A stretch of 64,000 nucleotides of DNA from Sinohyriopsis cumingii (Eukaryota; Mollusca; Bivalvia; Unionida; Unionidae): contig CM068841.1 of assembly GCA_028554795.2 (NCBI GenBank), forward strand, positions 27,397,721-27,461,720. Direction: 5' to 3'. Of this stretch, positions 13,030 through 25,383 are shown piece after piece. A program made the position numbers and the translations under genes. How positions within the stretch are numbered: the stretch's first letter is position 1; the number at the start of each line of letters is the position of its first letter. Below the pieces are notes generated by a model. That model did not search any database. It was not told the origin of the DNA and saw only the letters and a list, made by a program, of their open reading frames with translations.

Positions 13030-13764
13030 CAATTTTAAAACAAACCGAGTTTTTTTAATTCTTCAGATACCACCACGAACGTTTCCTTGTCGTTTTGATC
13101 CAGTGTTACTAACACTGATCCAGAGGATCCACTAACTGGATAACGACGCAGTGCAAATGTGGTAGGTACCTTAAATGATTAACGCTGAATACTGAGAATC
13201 TGTATATGTCGGTAACCTCAGCACGATGTTTAATGGATTTATTGAGTGGTTCCCATAATGCTGATCCAGAGGCTACTGTATATACTACACTGTCGGTAAT
13301 ATTTTTAATGCCAGACAGCCTAATGTTGATGACTGATGGATTTCATAAAATATCCATGCATGGTTCTATTTGTATTTCTACGAAAATTTTTAAACATGGT
13401 TACATGATTAGAATATTTAGTTCTAAATATGGTCATTTCATCACTGATTGTCATTAACAAATTCATGATTGGAATATTGCTATCATCGACATATTTTTTT
13501 GTTGCAGCATCATCGTTTGATTCTGGTTCTCCAAGACCAGGAATCTTATTATTAGTCATAGTGAAAGAACCAGTCATTGTATCACCAGTGGATAGTAAAC
13601 TATCATCAATCTCAGTTCTGATTATGTTGTGGTTACTGTCTACGTATCTTACTGTTGCCACATCATTATCTGATTTTGCTTCTCTCACATTAATATTTTT
13701 AATTTTACTCACGCCGAGTTCGCCATACATAATATCTCCAGATCTAGTTTTGTTGCACACTTAA
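13030..13764 (-). pseudogene. Fibre protein fossil with phage-like GDTMTG repeat
   Basis: The frame at 13320-13760 reads LSTGDTMTGSFTMTNNKI followed by a DDAATKKYVDD block. This is the tail-fibre motif known from phages and from structural proteins of some eukaryotic virus-like elements. An earlier partial copy (KSDNDVATVRYVDS) precedes it, so the protein had at least two such modules. More of the C-terminal part is readable near 13060-13180. It is the first structural gene at this edge of the element and is broken. Confidence 0.65.
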
Positions 13765-14385
13765 CAGATACAGATCATTTGCAATTATCAAAAATCAGAG
13801 ATGAAGGTATAACTTGTCACCAAAAGTCTCTGAAGCATATATTGCGGAAACAGATTACCATTTTCCATGTGTTCAATAAACATGAAGGAACTGTGCATAT
13901 TTTGTCTTTCATTTATTATTGTGTTATATATCATCTTGAGCCTGCTTTTAAACCAAATCTGATAATATAGATTGAAGCTTCCCCCACTTTTTTATTTGTA
14001 AGTCTTTTAATGGATACAATTATGGCCTAAATTAAAAATTTATTTGGATATATTTGACAGAGAAGCTTATGATGAAAATCTGAAGGGCCAACAGTGAAAT
14101 CCTTGTATAACACTATTCATAATAATTCATGTATGCTAGGGTCATACCTTTGAAATGACTATATTTAGCTAGAGAACATTCTTACACAAGATATCAACCA
14201 GTGTTAGAAAGGGGTTCCCCAGTATTATCTATCTGGCCCCATTTACATTAAAGTAAACACTAAAATTTTGCTTGCTGACCAGTTTTATTTAATGTGAAAT
14301 TTATTGCTGAAAAATCCATCAAATTAGTGTAGAATAAATCGGTTTACTTTAACTAAAGAAAACATTTTTCCTTTCAGATAATACA
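13765..14385. other. Unassigned sequence
   Basis: One short plus-strand frame (13779-13970) and AT-rich sequence, with no domain. This is the gap between the virus-like fossil and the RecQ-like remnant. Confidence 0.4.
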
Positions 14386-14387
14386 GT

Positions 14388-15440
14388 AAAATGCCATGAA
14401 GTTGCATACAGCATAAAATGGCGCTAGAATTGCTGAACAAGGAAAAAGTCACTAGAAAAACAGGATACAGTTGCTGTACTACCAACAGGATATAGGAAGT
14501 TGCTCATGTTTGAAATACTGCCCTATTACTCATAATATGTACTTGAAAAAGATGCACTGTTATTAAACCTGTACCATTAAACTCAATTCTGCAACAAGAG
14601 ATCTAGAAGTTGAAGGTTCGAATTTTGCATCTTAAAACGGGTATTGACTTTGAACAAACTAGTCATATCTCCTATTTGATTGGACATCCCTGAAGACGCC
14701 GTATATCATGCTGAAAAGCCGGGGACAATATCCCAAAAATGTGACATCACTTATCTTGTAGTTGATGAGGCCCACTGCGTTTTAGAGTGGGGGGGAGGAC
14801 TATTTTATACCAGATTTCAAGAGACTTTCCAATATAAGGCCTAGTATACAAAACTGCCTAAGAGTCCTTGCAGTTACTGCAACAGCAAGTCAGACAGCAC
14901 AGAGACATTCACAGAAGCCTAGGAATGAAAAGGTTTACTATTTTAAGCACCACACCAGTTCTGAATGAAAATATTTCCATTAATATTAGGTCTCATAAAT
15001 CATCAACTGGGGGAAGGCACACTGTAGAAGGTACTTATGATCATGTGTACAAGCCTTTATTTTTGGAGTTGCACAGAAATAAGCACGAGTTTCCATTGCC
15101 AATTGTATACTGCAAGTTGCAACAGTGCGCATATGGCATTGAACTTGCCAAGAAACTCCTAGGATCAATATTCTGGATGGATTGTGAAAGACCTGAGGAG
15201 ACTCCATGCATGGTACAGTTTCATTCCCAGCAACCTGAACATGTAATTACTTATCCCATGTTTAAAACCCACAAAATGATTTATAATTCAACTAAAGAGA
15301 TATATGCTGTATTTTGTGTGTATCACACTGGACTATCTGTGAACTCTGTGGCAATTATAGCTAAGCATATTATGGACTACTCTGTAAATTAGGCATTATG
15401 ATAGTAGTTATAAAAAAGTTGATCCTGATGTGGCAACAAA
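14388..15440 (+). pseudogene. RecQ-like DNA helicase remnant
   Basis: Plus-strand reading gives a Walker-A-like stretch near 14455-14510 (VAVLPTGYRK where RecQ has LPTGxGKS), then VDEAHCVLEWG near 14760, the RecQ-type DEAH box. In the long frame 14868-15392 the second RecA-like domain follows (LPIVYCKLQQCAYGIELAKKLLG, then VQFHSQQPE). RecQ-like genes are heavily multiplied in several marine invertebrate genomes, often near mobile DNA. Stops and frameshifts separate the blocks between 14390 and 14870, the final G-K-S of the P-loop is altered, and the zinc and HRDC parts are absent. It is a dead copy. Confidence 0.7.
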
Positions 15441-16180
15441 ACGGGATCTAAACTGGTTTCAGATGGCTCCATGTTAGACACAGAAATGATGCATTAAAGC
15501 GTATATTTTTATATCAGTTTCTTCTTCATGACACCATGGCAAATTCTTTTTAAAATAATGGTAAAGACAGGAAGAATTAAGACTATTACCTGCTAAAATA
15601 CCCAAAATTAATAATACAAGATATTTTTCTAAATCCCATGTATTATTTAACAATTTTTGAAATCTTTAGTGGAATCAGCAAGCTTTTACTTTTACAATAT
15701 CGTCAAAGGTAGAGTTCTTTTTAAAAAAATTATACCCAGGAGTGGATATACATTTTGAAAATGGAAGTAGTTTTAAAAAAATTGGAATTAGAGATAAAAT
15801 AGATTCCGTTTCAGATAGAAAAGATACGAATGGAAAGAGAGAGGGAAGTAAGACAAATGCAGTTTCAGAAAGAGTAAATACAAATGCAAATACAATTTGA
15901 GAAAAGATGAAGATGCAAAAAGAGAGCAAATGCAAAGAAAAGATGAATGGGAATTTCAGATTAGCTTAAAAGAACTAGAACTGACAACGGGAAAACACTC
16001 CCCTACTTTTGAGGTTTCAAGAAATATCAAGTTAGTACCTCCTTCTCTGGAAAAAGAAGCAGACAGCTATTTTCCATATTTAAAAAAAAATGCTGAAGGT
16101 TTGAAGTGGCCAAGAGAGTACTGGAACCTATAATTGCAAATGTGTACTCACTGGTAAAGCTCATGATATTTACAAGGAAG

Positions 16181-16262
16181 GCAGCTGTTAGTACCATTTT
16201 TGTAAGTCTTTGGTATGACTCGGCTCGGAATCGAACCCACAACCTCCCGCATCCAGATGTTC
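16181..16262 (-). mobile_element. tRNA-derived SINE, family A, copy 3 (fragment)
   Basis: On the minus strand this matches the B-box to early-body part of family A (GGTTCGATTCCGAGC, then CATACCAAAGACTTAC). Both ends are cut off sharply by gypsy sequence, so it inserted into or recombined with the retrotransposon. Confidence 0.75.
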
Positions 16263-16379
16263 ATACAAGAACAAACAAAATTTTCCACGACGTTGAAATT
16301 GTAAAATTCCAAACATGTGAAACAACACCCGTACAGAATGAACCTTCTCAAACCGGAATGCTTGAAAAACAAATCAGTA

Positions 16380-17536
16380 TTTGCTGGAGAATGATTTGAT
16401 AAAGCCCAGTAAAAGTGACTGGAGTTCACTATGTATACTTGTTCCGAAACCATATAAAACTTTCCGTATGTGCACTGATTCTATGAAGGTGAACAGTGCG
16501 GCTAAACAGATTAACTTCCATTACCAAGAACTGATGAATGCTTTGATAAAATCGGAAATGCCAAGTAAGTCACCAAATTTGACCTTCTGAAAGGATTTTG
16601 GCAAATTCCACTGACAGCAAGAGCAAAGGAAATTTTGGCACTCGTGACTCTAGACAGGCTTCATCAATATAAAGTGATATCATTTGGGATTAAGGCTTCG
16701 CCAAGTACTTTTCAACGTCTAATGAATATGATTACCTCTGGTCTAGATAATTGTGATGCTTACATCAATGATGTTTATCATTTACATCGACACCTGGAAA
16801 GAACATTTAGCAACAATACGGAAATTCTTTGACAGACTCACTGATGCAAGTTTGACAATTAATTTATCCAAAAGTGAGTTCTGCCACGCTAGTGTAACAT
16901 TTCTAGGACATATCTTGGGACATGGACAAGTTAAACTTATAGATGCTATGGTCAAGGCTATCTCTACATTCCCTGTGCCTGTTAGTAAAAAGTAACTGAT
17001 GAGATTTTTAGGTATGGCTGGATACTATCAGAAATTTTGTTCCAATTTTTCCAAAATTGCCAAACCCTGACAATTTATTGAGCAAGAAAAACAAGCTTCT
17101 TTGGACTGAAAAATCTCAGGAGGCTTTTGATAAGTTAAAAGATATACTTAAAAGTGTGCCAGTTCTTACAGCTCCAAATTTCAGCCAATCATTTAAATTG
17201 TCTGTTGATGCAAGTGATGTTGGGGTGGGAGCCGTCGAAAATGGTGCTCATCATCCAGTGTGCTATTTTTCGATGAAATTCAATAAGTACGAAAGAAATT
17301 ATTCAACAATCGAGAAGGAATGTTTGTCTTTGATACTGGCATTACAACATTTTGAAGTTTACATAGTTCATTTCCTTCTTTGATTGTTATGTTTAGTGAC
17401 CATAACCCCCTTACTGTCATCGGCAAGATGAAAAATAAAAATAAAAGATTACTAAGGTGGAGATTGTTACAGCAATATAATACTGACATCAGGTACATCA
17501 AGGGAAAAGATAATTTAATAGCAGATGCACTTTCCT
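16380..17536 (+). pseudogene. Gypsy pol fossil: reverse transcriptase and RNase H
   Basis: The reading shows the gypsy RT entry (SDWSSLCILVPKP), the SFGIKASPSTFQRLMN block, the FLGHILG thumb start, and then RNase H (LSVDASDVGVGAV, STIEKECLSL, SDHNPLTVI) ending with DNLIADALS. This is the normal order of Ty3/gypsy pol. No integrase follows before the LTR, so the element lost it or belongs to a shortened lineage. Broken fossil. Confidence 0.85.
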
Positions 17537-17663
17537 GAGTACAGAGATGTATTATTTCACGTACACTTTGTATAATTCATCTTGGTTTTTTTAAACCTTG
17601 TATATAATTAATCTATGGTAAAAAAAAGCTTTTTCGTATAAATCTTTTTCTTTATGGGGGATG

Positions 17664-18576
17664 TGTTATGTATATTTGATTTAATTTATACTTGATTTAA
17701 TTTAATTGTTTGTTGGTTTTTAAACAATTCTTTTTTAAAAATTCATATACATGCGACTGTAGTTTTATTAACTGGTTTAGATATTTTCCAGAAATGAAGC
17801 TCAGTTTTTTGTAAACAATAATATGGAAACTCTGTATCTAAAGCTGGCCTATTTCCTAACCTTAATTCATGATAAGTAAACAACTTATTTTTATTCTTTC
17901 TTAGTGTGGGATTTATAGAGTGAAATCGAGTCTGTACCGGGAGTACATGATATCAGATGTAAAAAGCTTCTATGTTGTTCTAGAAACAAGTAGCAATTAT
18001 TTTGAAATTCTGGTTTTTCTAGTGGACTGACCCTCATCATTTCATCTGTTTTTTGCAGTAGCCAGATTTAATAGTGATGTACTGACAAATAATTTCAGTC
18101 TTGCATTTACTCTGGAGATGTTCAGGTGTTTTTTGTTGTGACCAGTTTGTTTAATTTTTCTTCAAATCATTTGGATTCTAAGATATTATTTTTTACTGGA
18201 AATACTAATGCTCAAAATTAATTCTTGGACCAAGAAAGTTATCAAAATGTACAGAATTGAAACACTGGAATATTATTTTCTAAATTTCAACATAGAACTG
18301 TTGACACATCCATACTACACTGACTACAGCACACATCATCACTTTCCATTTTGGATTTCATTGGGACTCGAACTCAGATTCCTTACAACATTTTATTACT
18401 AGGACTTTTATGTTTTAATTCTTGGATTACTATTGGATTATTTATGGATTTGATTCTTCAAACCATAAGTTCTTGTTCTCATTTTTACCTTGTTTTTCTA
18501 GGGATTGTTTAATTTTACAAAGCTTGTTGTCTTCACTTTTTCTTGTTACTGTTTAAAAGAGCCTAAACACGTAACA
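17664..18576 (+). repeat. Gypsy 3' long terminal repeat
   Basis: Bounded by TGTTATG at 17664 and CGTAACA ending at 18576, so the ends form the usual short inverted TGTTA/TAACA. A purine tract (ATGGGGGA) sits immediately before it. Length 913 bp. No second copy is present in the window. Confidence 0.7.
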
Positions 18577-18613
18577 CAATGTTATGCAAAGCAGTTTTAT
18601 CCATGTGACTCAC

Positions 18614-18733
18614 ATACATGTACTTCATCATTGTGTGAAGAATAATAACTATTTATTTTCCTGTCACATAAATCAAACATAAATTTATGGTGCTGAATCC
18701 ATGCTTCATAATCTTGTTGGGATAAAGATCCAT
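18614..18733 (-). CDS. Candidate internal exon of an unknown gene
   Basis: On the minus strand a good acceptor (TTGTTCCTACAG) is followed by 120 nt of open frame reading GSLSQQDYEAWIQHHKFMFD and a donor (GTGAGT). Both ends are phase 1. The peptide looks natural (Trp, Tyr, His, Cys mix), but I recognise no family. It could equally be a gag-like fragment of a retroelement beside the gypsy LTR. Confidence 0.25.
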
Positions 18734-20633
18734 CTGTAGGAACAAGTTTCTTTTCAAATTTATAAAAGACTCTCTATATTTGTATCTTAAATAGATGAAT
18801 ATCTCTCAGGTCTTTGATAATCATCAGCTCTTCTTCAAAGGCCTTCTTTTTCTAATGCAGCTGAGCTTGAACAAGAACACCAGTGTGATGTTTGCACGCA
18901 TTGGGGTGGGGTTCTTCCAATATATTTTAATTAAATTATGATGGAAGTTCCACCCTGGCTCATGAGGTTAGAAAGTTAAATTAGTGACGAGGTAGATTTA
19001 CAGCTCTGAGCCCCCAGTCAGCTATGCTGACGGTTAAATTATAGAGAACACGAAGATGAAATTCAATCAATAACAATTTAATAAATTTGATAATTTAAAA
19101 CGATAACTTCCAATCACTCGTCTTTCCCTCGACCAAGTGACAGCCTAATTCATCCCGTGATTTACAGTGTGAGTTCGATTTTCCCCATGTCTTTGCATCT
19201 ACTCATCTATTTCTTTCCCGGTAATTCCTTCCTTCTTTCCGTTCTCTAACTCCACTTCGACTCCGTTTCCCTCTCTATCTCCTCCTCCAATTTCGCTCCC
19301 AGACTTCAACTTCTCCTGACTTCTCTCCTTCCTTCTCCTTTTCTCCGTCTCTCTATCTGAGACTATGGGACCAAACTGTAACTGGTCTGTCCCTCAAAGC
19401 TTCCTGTGAAAAACCACAAGGTGTTAACATATGTTTTATTGAATCTCACCTCACACTAGATCATCAATTAATCATCAGATAAGGCCATCACGGTTTCTGA
19501 CACGCATGCGTACACATAAAAATTCCCACACACTTCTTGCAGGGTAAACAATGGAGTAATAACACAGTATCAGCAAACTGTCATACAGACATCAATACAT
19601 TGCGTCAGACAGTATATACACATATATATTTAATCTCATCGTACTACAATCTGACAACAATCAGACACATGTCTGTACATTACAAATATTCAACAATGGC
19701 AAAATCTATAATCATATGAACACATGTGTTAGTCTACTATAAAATACCCACATAGCAACGAATTACAATATTAACTCTACGACGGCTAGCAAGCTATATA
19801 ATTCTTTACAAATATCAACTCATTTCTTCAAAATATGCAAACATATTAACAAAACAAAGTAATTCTTCGTACTATGATTCTAGTAATAATAAAGTATACA
19901 TACGACCTACAATTAAAATGCAGTCGCATTCCACAAAGACCAAACAAATAGCCCACTGACCTTATTTGAAGCTCTCTGTACTTAGAATTTCCTGCTCTAA
20001 GATTTTCCCACCAATAACGAATGGCTATTCGGAGTTATGCTAACCTCTCCTCTGGGTAATTTCTCTCAGCGAACTAATTCTTGCCGGCAGACGCGGAGAT
20101 ATCATTCTACCCAAATCAAGGTCTCTCCCCTATCTCGATTCTGATTGGGTGGCTCTGTGACCCTGTCCAATCGTCTTAGCGGCCAGTTCAACCTGTCTGT
20201 CTGTCTGCAGGGAAAAGAAGTTAAGACACTCCCACTTCTACCGGCAACTTCTTTTGATTTGGGATAAACATTTCCACACCTAGGTGACAATTGGCTATCT
20301 GTAGCTTCGCAACTCCGAGGTTTGGCTCTCCACTTCTAGCTACGGCAATCTTACGTAATGGACTAGTGGTAGCCTGCGGCAATGTTTAACATCAAACAAT
20401 GGCTTGTCAGAATTACTTTGATTATACATGTTTCAACTGGGGCTACTCTGGGTCAGGGTAAACATGACAACCAGCAGCATGGTCATACTGTTCTGCAACA
20501 TGGGACCTACCAGCTAGAGCTCATGATTTTCTTGAAATCAATCCCATGAAGCTGTTAGACCCAACATTTTTAACTAGTTTCTAAATTTTCCTGACAATAT
20601 GTTCCATCTGAAGGTCCTCAGGAATATGTGAAT
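18734..20633. other. Long stretch without a recognised gene
   Basis: A pyrimidine-rich tract covers about 19190-19340 (CTCC, TTCC and CTTCT words). The block 18980-20470 has sharper base composition than its flanks and could be part of an old retroelement or MITE, but I find no matching ends. Nothing else could be supported. Confidence 0.35.
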
Positions 20634-21960
20634 CTATTTTGCCTCAGTGGTCACAAATAAACCATACCAAGACTTGTTGGCAGCATGCAAGCTATGTGAT
20701 GCTTGCTGGTGGGCAAGAAAACGCAAAATTTCAAGTGCATATTTACTGTGTGAATCAACTGCCATCATGTACTCGAAGGCAGTTAGTAACCTTGTCCTGT
20801 CAGGTACTTGGCAAACATCAAGGAACTGCATATACAGGAGTCCCAGCTGTAGTACTATGAACATACTGCTTAACTCTTTTCTTGCTGAGCCTCAGACAAC
20901 CTGTTATCCTTTGCTTTTTTGGGATGAAGACTGTTGAGATTGATCCTTTGGTGTGCAGGCCAAAAGAATCAGAGAGAACCTCAACCATATAGCCTTTAAT
21001 AAAAGACACAGTGAAGTCTTTGTCATGATCATAATGATTTTTAACATCTGCATTAACTGTTGTTCTACGTACTAAATGAATTCTTTCTGCATTCACTGTG
21101 CCTTTGTCAAAGGACTCCTCCTTGTACAAGCACTTAAACATTACAGTCAACAAATTCATGGCAGTATGCCACATTTCTCATGTGATAGGGTAAAGGTGAT
21201 TCAGTTTCTCTATTTCGGTGAAGCATCCAGATTTAAGTCCTTTGCCACCAGTAAACCGCTCTCTGGTAAGCTGATCACCCCCATTGTGCACTGGCAATTT
21301 CTCTTTACCAGCAAACATATATATTTCTTCCACTGCCGATTCATATTTGTTTAAAACAGAAACAACATCTGCTCATTCAATGAACCTGTAAAGGCACCAC
21401 TCTATTCTTCTTTGTCAGCTCCTCACTGTATGTACCCGATATATGAGTGGGCTGGGTCTTGTAGAGAAAGTCCAACTGGGGAAGGAACTCCTTAGCTACC
21501 CTTGATATGAGAACCCTGTAAGCAATCTTTATTCTTTCATCCTGGTCAGAAGGAATAAAGTGATAAAACTAAATCTTTAGTCTGTTCATGACTTTCCTAT
21601 GGCATTTCATCAAAAGACTTTTTAACATGACAGCTGACCCAAGCCAGTGCAACATTCCATCATGGTGATCAGTTCTTTCTTGTTTGACCCCTACAGAAAC
21701 GTTAACATTATCCCCAATAATCCTGAAAGGCTTGCCATTTCTGACTCCTTCTATAACATCATTGTAACAATTCTTCCCAATATCCTCTATGTTGTTGGCA
21801 GTTTTGTAGGAAGTAGCGAGACATGCTAGATGAAGAAGGTCAAAGACCTGGGTTAAAAAAATATCACAGTAATTATTGCACTGACCATCATATGCAAGTC
21901 CAACTGCAAACTGCACAGACATAGATCTGCTGTTGCAAAATGAGTTATCTGTAGAAAAAT
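20634..21960 (-). pseudogene. DUF6589-type coding remnant
   Basis: Minus-strand frames at 21569-21922, 20818-21174 and 20634-20864 contain, in order, FRIIGDNVNVSVGVKQ with HDGMLHWLGSAVM, then MWHTAMNLLTVMFKCLYKEE with KGTVNAERIHLVRR, then a MMAVDSHSKYALEILRFLAH block. These match in order the pattern I know as DUF6589, a large family found in multicopy form in cnidarians and molluscs, probably carried by mobile DNA; its biochemical role is unknown. The frames are interrupted by at least two frameshifts or stops (between 21569 and 21174, and near 20830). No transposon ends were found around it. Confidence 0.65.
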
Positions 21961-22856
21961 AGACCTTGATCTACAAGTTCATTTTGCAATGGCAAATTGG
22001 GTTCTGCATTGTTTGCTGATGGAATAGGCTTCCACATGAGTATACATGGTACAAGATCAATGTGTCAATATGGGTTTATTCCTTGTCAATAAATTTGCCT
22101 GTCATATAGGTTCCTGGAAGACAAAACATGACTTCCAATGAACTCTTACAATGTTAAGTTATAATGAATGTTGATAGTACAAGGAATAAATCTATAATAT
22201 TTTTTCAAACAATAGGTAAAACGACATTTTATCGCTGAAAAAGGAGTAAAATATGTTAGCATGTCCAATATAAAGTTTGTAATCTTTTGATCTGTAATAA
22301 GAAACAAAAAATATTCAATGTCAAAAACAATACTTGCATCACATTATGTTAATGTTATCAGAAGAAATAGCTGACATGTTGCTAGTTTGGCCACTAATTT
22401 GTGAAAATCACATTTTGAATTTGGGTAGTCCTTTTGAAATAGATAACGGTTGTCAGATCTAACACACTTTTGTGATGCACTTTTTGTGATATCCATTCAA
22501 ATGGAATTCTTTACTGCCATTTTGATACTTTTGATTTGCAGCAATGTTTCAGCAATTGTGGCTGCATCAGTCTATAGCACACAGTGCAATAATTCTGCTG
22601 TCTTGGTTTGAAATATACCCAGCAACAAACCTTTGTCTTAAAGCATCATCAATCTATTTTTCTGCACCAGACTGTTGTTCCATGGTACTGTGTGGGATAT
22701 TAATAAAACTCCGATAATGAGAAGACCTAAAAAAAATTTGGATTATAGTACCAAAAATGAATTGGGTTTATTTCACAAAAGTTTTTAAGGAATTGTATAT
22801 TACCTGCCATATATTTATCAGAAATATCCATTTTCAAAGTGTATGTGTTTGTGTGT
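21961..22856. other. Unassigned AT-rich sequence
   Basis: No gene or repeat recognised. It may contain worn 5' sequence of the DUF6589 remnant. Confidence 0.35.
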
Positions 22857-23152
22857 TTGGATTTTTAATGCAAGCTTTAACAATTTTTGTCATATTGCTA
22901 CGATGTCTGCAGTGTGGCAGTTTAGAGTGATGTCTAGTACTGGGGCACAATGCTGCAAGCATACAGCATCATGTCCCACCCTGTCACATTATCCTGACAC
23001 CAGGCTAACACTAACAACTTAATACTGGGCACCAAGTGAGGCAGCTGTTAGTACCATTGTTATAAGTCTTTGGTATGACTCAGCCAGGGTTCGAACGGCA
23101 ACCTCCTGCATCCAAGGTGGATACTTTAACCTCTAAGCCACTGGAACGGTCC
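22857..23152 (-). mobile_element. tRNA-derived SINE, family A, copy 4 (near full length)
   Basis: On the minus strand it runs from GGACCGTTCCAGTGGCTTAG to the TTGTTAAAGC body end and an AATCC tail. It keeps the A-box, a B-box-like GTTCGAACCC, the CTGCCTCACTTGG body and the segment containing GGTGGGACATGATGC. It is more diverged than the copy at 37891. Confidence 0.9.
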
Positions 23153-24575
23153 CATTATTAAAAGTGACTGTGTCTTTGACCACGGGTGGTAGGTGACTGG
23201 ATTAGGCTATGGAAATGACACTTAATAATGATGTTACTGACCAAATATTGTAAGTATCCCTCAATGTTTTCTGAACTGAAGATCATGCAGTAAAACTGAA
23301 ACTAAAACCTTCGGCAAAATGCTGACAGTGGTGCAATCACTGACAGACAAAACAAGTAACATATCTCTACCCTGCTAATGGAGGTGAGGCAATAAAATAT
23401 GAAAATATTGACCAAATTATGTTCATTATGCTAAGGAGTTGTTTGAAAGCTTTGTTTTTAAAAACAACAGCCATTTGTGAGGGCTGATAGCAGTCATTTG
23501 GGTAAACTGTGAAGTGCTTGTAGTCATAATGCTACCGAGTCTGTTCATATTTTGTTCCTTATTTTGAGTACAATAAGTATAATAAAGATATCTGCATTTA
23601 CATTTTGGTAACAGGAACCATGTAATTTGAATCATAATGGTCACTTACACAAATCTGAGAGAACTTCATGCCATCCTGCTATTTATAAAGATTGATTACA
23701 ATTTGCCAAATACATTTTGAACAGTGGATATTCGCAATTTTTCATGGGCTGACAAGAAATCATACACGACATATGCAGTGCCAAACCATAATTTTACAAG
23801 TCGTGTGATCTGAGAGGAAAATAGCTTGAGACACATTAGCAATGAAATTTAGTATGGATGAAACCCATCATGATGTTTACCTGTGTATAGCAAACCTTGT
23901 ACAGAGCAATATGTTTGTCAATAGCTCTTTGAGGATGCTATATGCAGGTTCAAATAGTAAACACATGCAGAAATTAACACATGCATTGAAATTTTTTTAC
24001 TAAGTAACAAAGGAGCAAACTATTATATAATTGCATCTTTTTTCCTAAAAAAATAAATTATGTCATTTTCCACAAAATTAGAGCAAAAATAGTTAATATT
24101 TTGGTAAAGTGCTTTGAGTGAAAACGTACTGCTTTTCAATAACTGGGAGAGCAGGAGCAGTTTGTATATCATTTTGTCAAGGAAAAAGTCTCTGTATTCC
24201 TTTTGTGGATCCAACTGGTAAAAGATTCTTTACCTTTTGGTACCTGCTGCGACACATCACACCTGAATTATGGTAATAAATTTGAATAATAAATTACTAC
24301 TGTTCAATAATTTGCATTTAGTCTGTACAAGCTGTAATAATGTTTTCACTCAAACCTGTTATTAAAAGTAACAAACTTTAGGCAATCACTGATTTCCAAT
24401 ATTCTTTCATCAACACAAATACCAAACTATGGAAAAATGAACCATTAATAAGACACCTGTATTTTATGATGAGGTCTGAATATTATAATACAATAAATCT
24501 CCATGTTCTACCATTAGAACCATAATCATACTCCACTCACAACTATTTAAAATTATTTCATATGTATGTTAGAAT
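23153..24575. other. Unassigned AT-rich sequence, probable 3' flank or intergenic
   Basis: No recognised gene. It lies downstream of the minus-strand host exon ending at 24861 and could hold its 3' UTR at the right side. No strong polyadenylation cluster stands out. Confidence 0.35.
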
Positions 24576-24579
24576 ACTA

Positions 24580-24597
24580 CACACACACACACACACA

Positions 24598-24664
<67 letters not shown>
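24580..24664. repeat. Compound (CA)n(TA)n microsatellite
   Basis: CA run 24580-24598 followed by about 65 bp of TA. Confidence 0.95.
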
Positions 24665-24667
<3 letters not shown>

Positions 24668-24860
24668 TATTTTCATCATGACACAAGTACAAAAGGAAAA
24701 TAATGAGGATTTTCAGCATAGTCGAACCTAAATAGATATCTGCATAAGCAAAGAAGCCATGAACATACAAACCAATAAATGTATCAATAAGATGGCAGTT
24801 AAATTAAACCATTGATAATTTAAAAGTAAGCAGTCATCTCAGAATATGTATTCAGAATAC

Positions 24861-25039
24861 TCAATAGTTATCTGACAACAAAGAAACAACATCAATACTC
24901 TGCCAGTCTTTGTTTAGCTCATTAGCACAGTCATTCCAAAATGGATTCAGTCTAGTGGTTGGTACTCCTCCTGCTTCTAAAACATATTCAGAAAATCTTT
25001 TTCTTCCTCTGACCACTAAATTCTCGACAAGGTAGGATC
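24861..25039 (-). CDS. Terminal exon of an unknown host gene
   Basis: On the minus strand the acceptor ATTTTATCCAG is followed by an open frame of 59 codons ending in TGA at 24861. The peptide includes LVENLVVRGRKRFSEYVLE and TTRLNPFWNDCANELNKDW, a natural mix rich in aromatic and charged residues. It joins in exact phase to the exon at 25384-25523: that exon ends in CAAG and this one begins GATCC, so the split codon is GGA (Gly). The intron between them is 344 bp with GT and AG ends. I do not recognise the protein. Matching phase, clean splice sites and an uninterrupted frame support a real host gene. Confidence 0.6.
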
Positions 25040-25383
25040 CTGGATAAAATCAAATACCAGCATGTGTGCATAATAATATTAATATCATTAATATCAGATG
25101 GAAAAGTACAAAATAAAGTGTAACTGATTTTCAAAATGTTACCATCTTATTTTTTTGTACAACAATTAACAGATCTATTACACCATTCAAGAGTCATCCT
25201 CCAAAACCAAAACCAAATTTTTTAAACAAATGCTATTAGTAATTAAGAAAATTAAATCTTTATTCTAATTTCATCTTCTTATTCATGTTAGGAATGTCTT
25301 TAAATCAAGTTTAAGATTATAAACATTTTATGTATATACTGATTTCAAATGATACTTATTTCATGATCTTAAGAACTGGGTAC

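Larger units (their letters stand above)
4350..13764 (-). mobile_element. Old virus-like DNA element (Polinton-related or unassigned dsDNA virus fossil)
   Basis: This 9.4-kb stretch holds worn traces of a DNA virus or giant transposon: HNH nuclease, SF1 helicase, probable family-B polymerase, a second NUMOD/HNH nuclease on the opposite strand, a capsid-like protein and a fibre-like protein. No frame longer than about 150 codons survives and breaks are too many to count (dozens). It is far older than the element at 43.6-63 kb and shares no visible gene order with it. Terminal repeats were not found. A SINE and a microsatellite have since landed inside it. Confidence 0.65.
15640..18576 (+). mobile_element. 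Ty3/gypsy LTR retrotransposon fossil, 5' truncated
   Basis: Order on the plus strand: gag-like charged helical region (15660-16165), pol with reverse transcriptase and RNase H (16380-17536), polypurine tract near 17654-17662, and a 3' LTR. No 5' LTR or primer-binding site was found. A SINE fragment sits between gag and pol. It is broken in roughly eight or more places and is of intermediate age: motifs are still easy to read. Confidence 0.85.
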
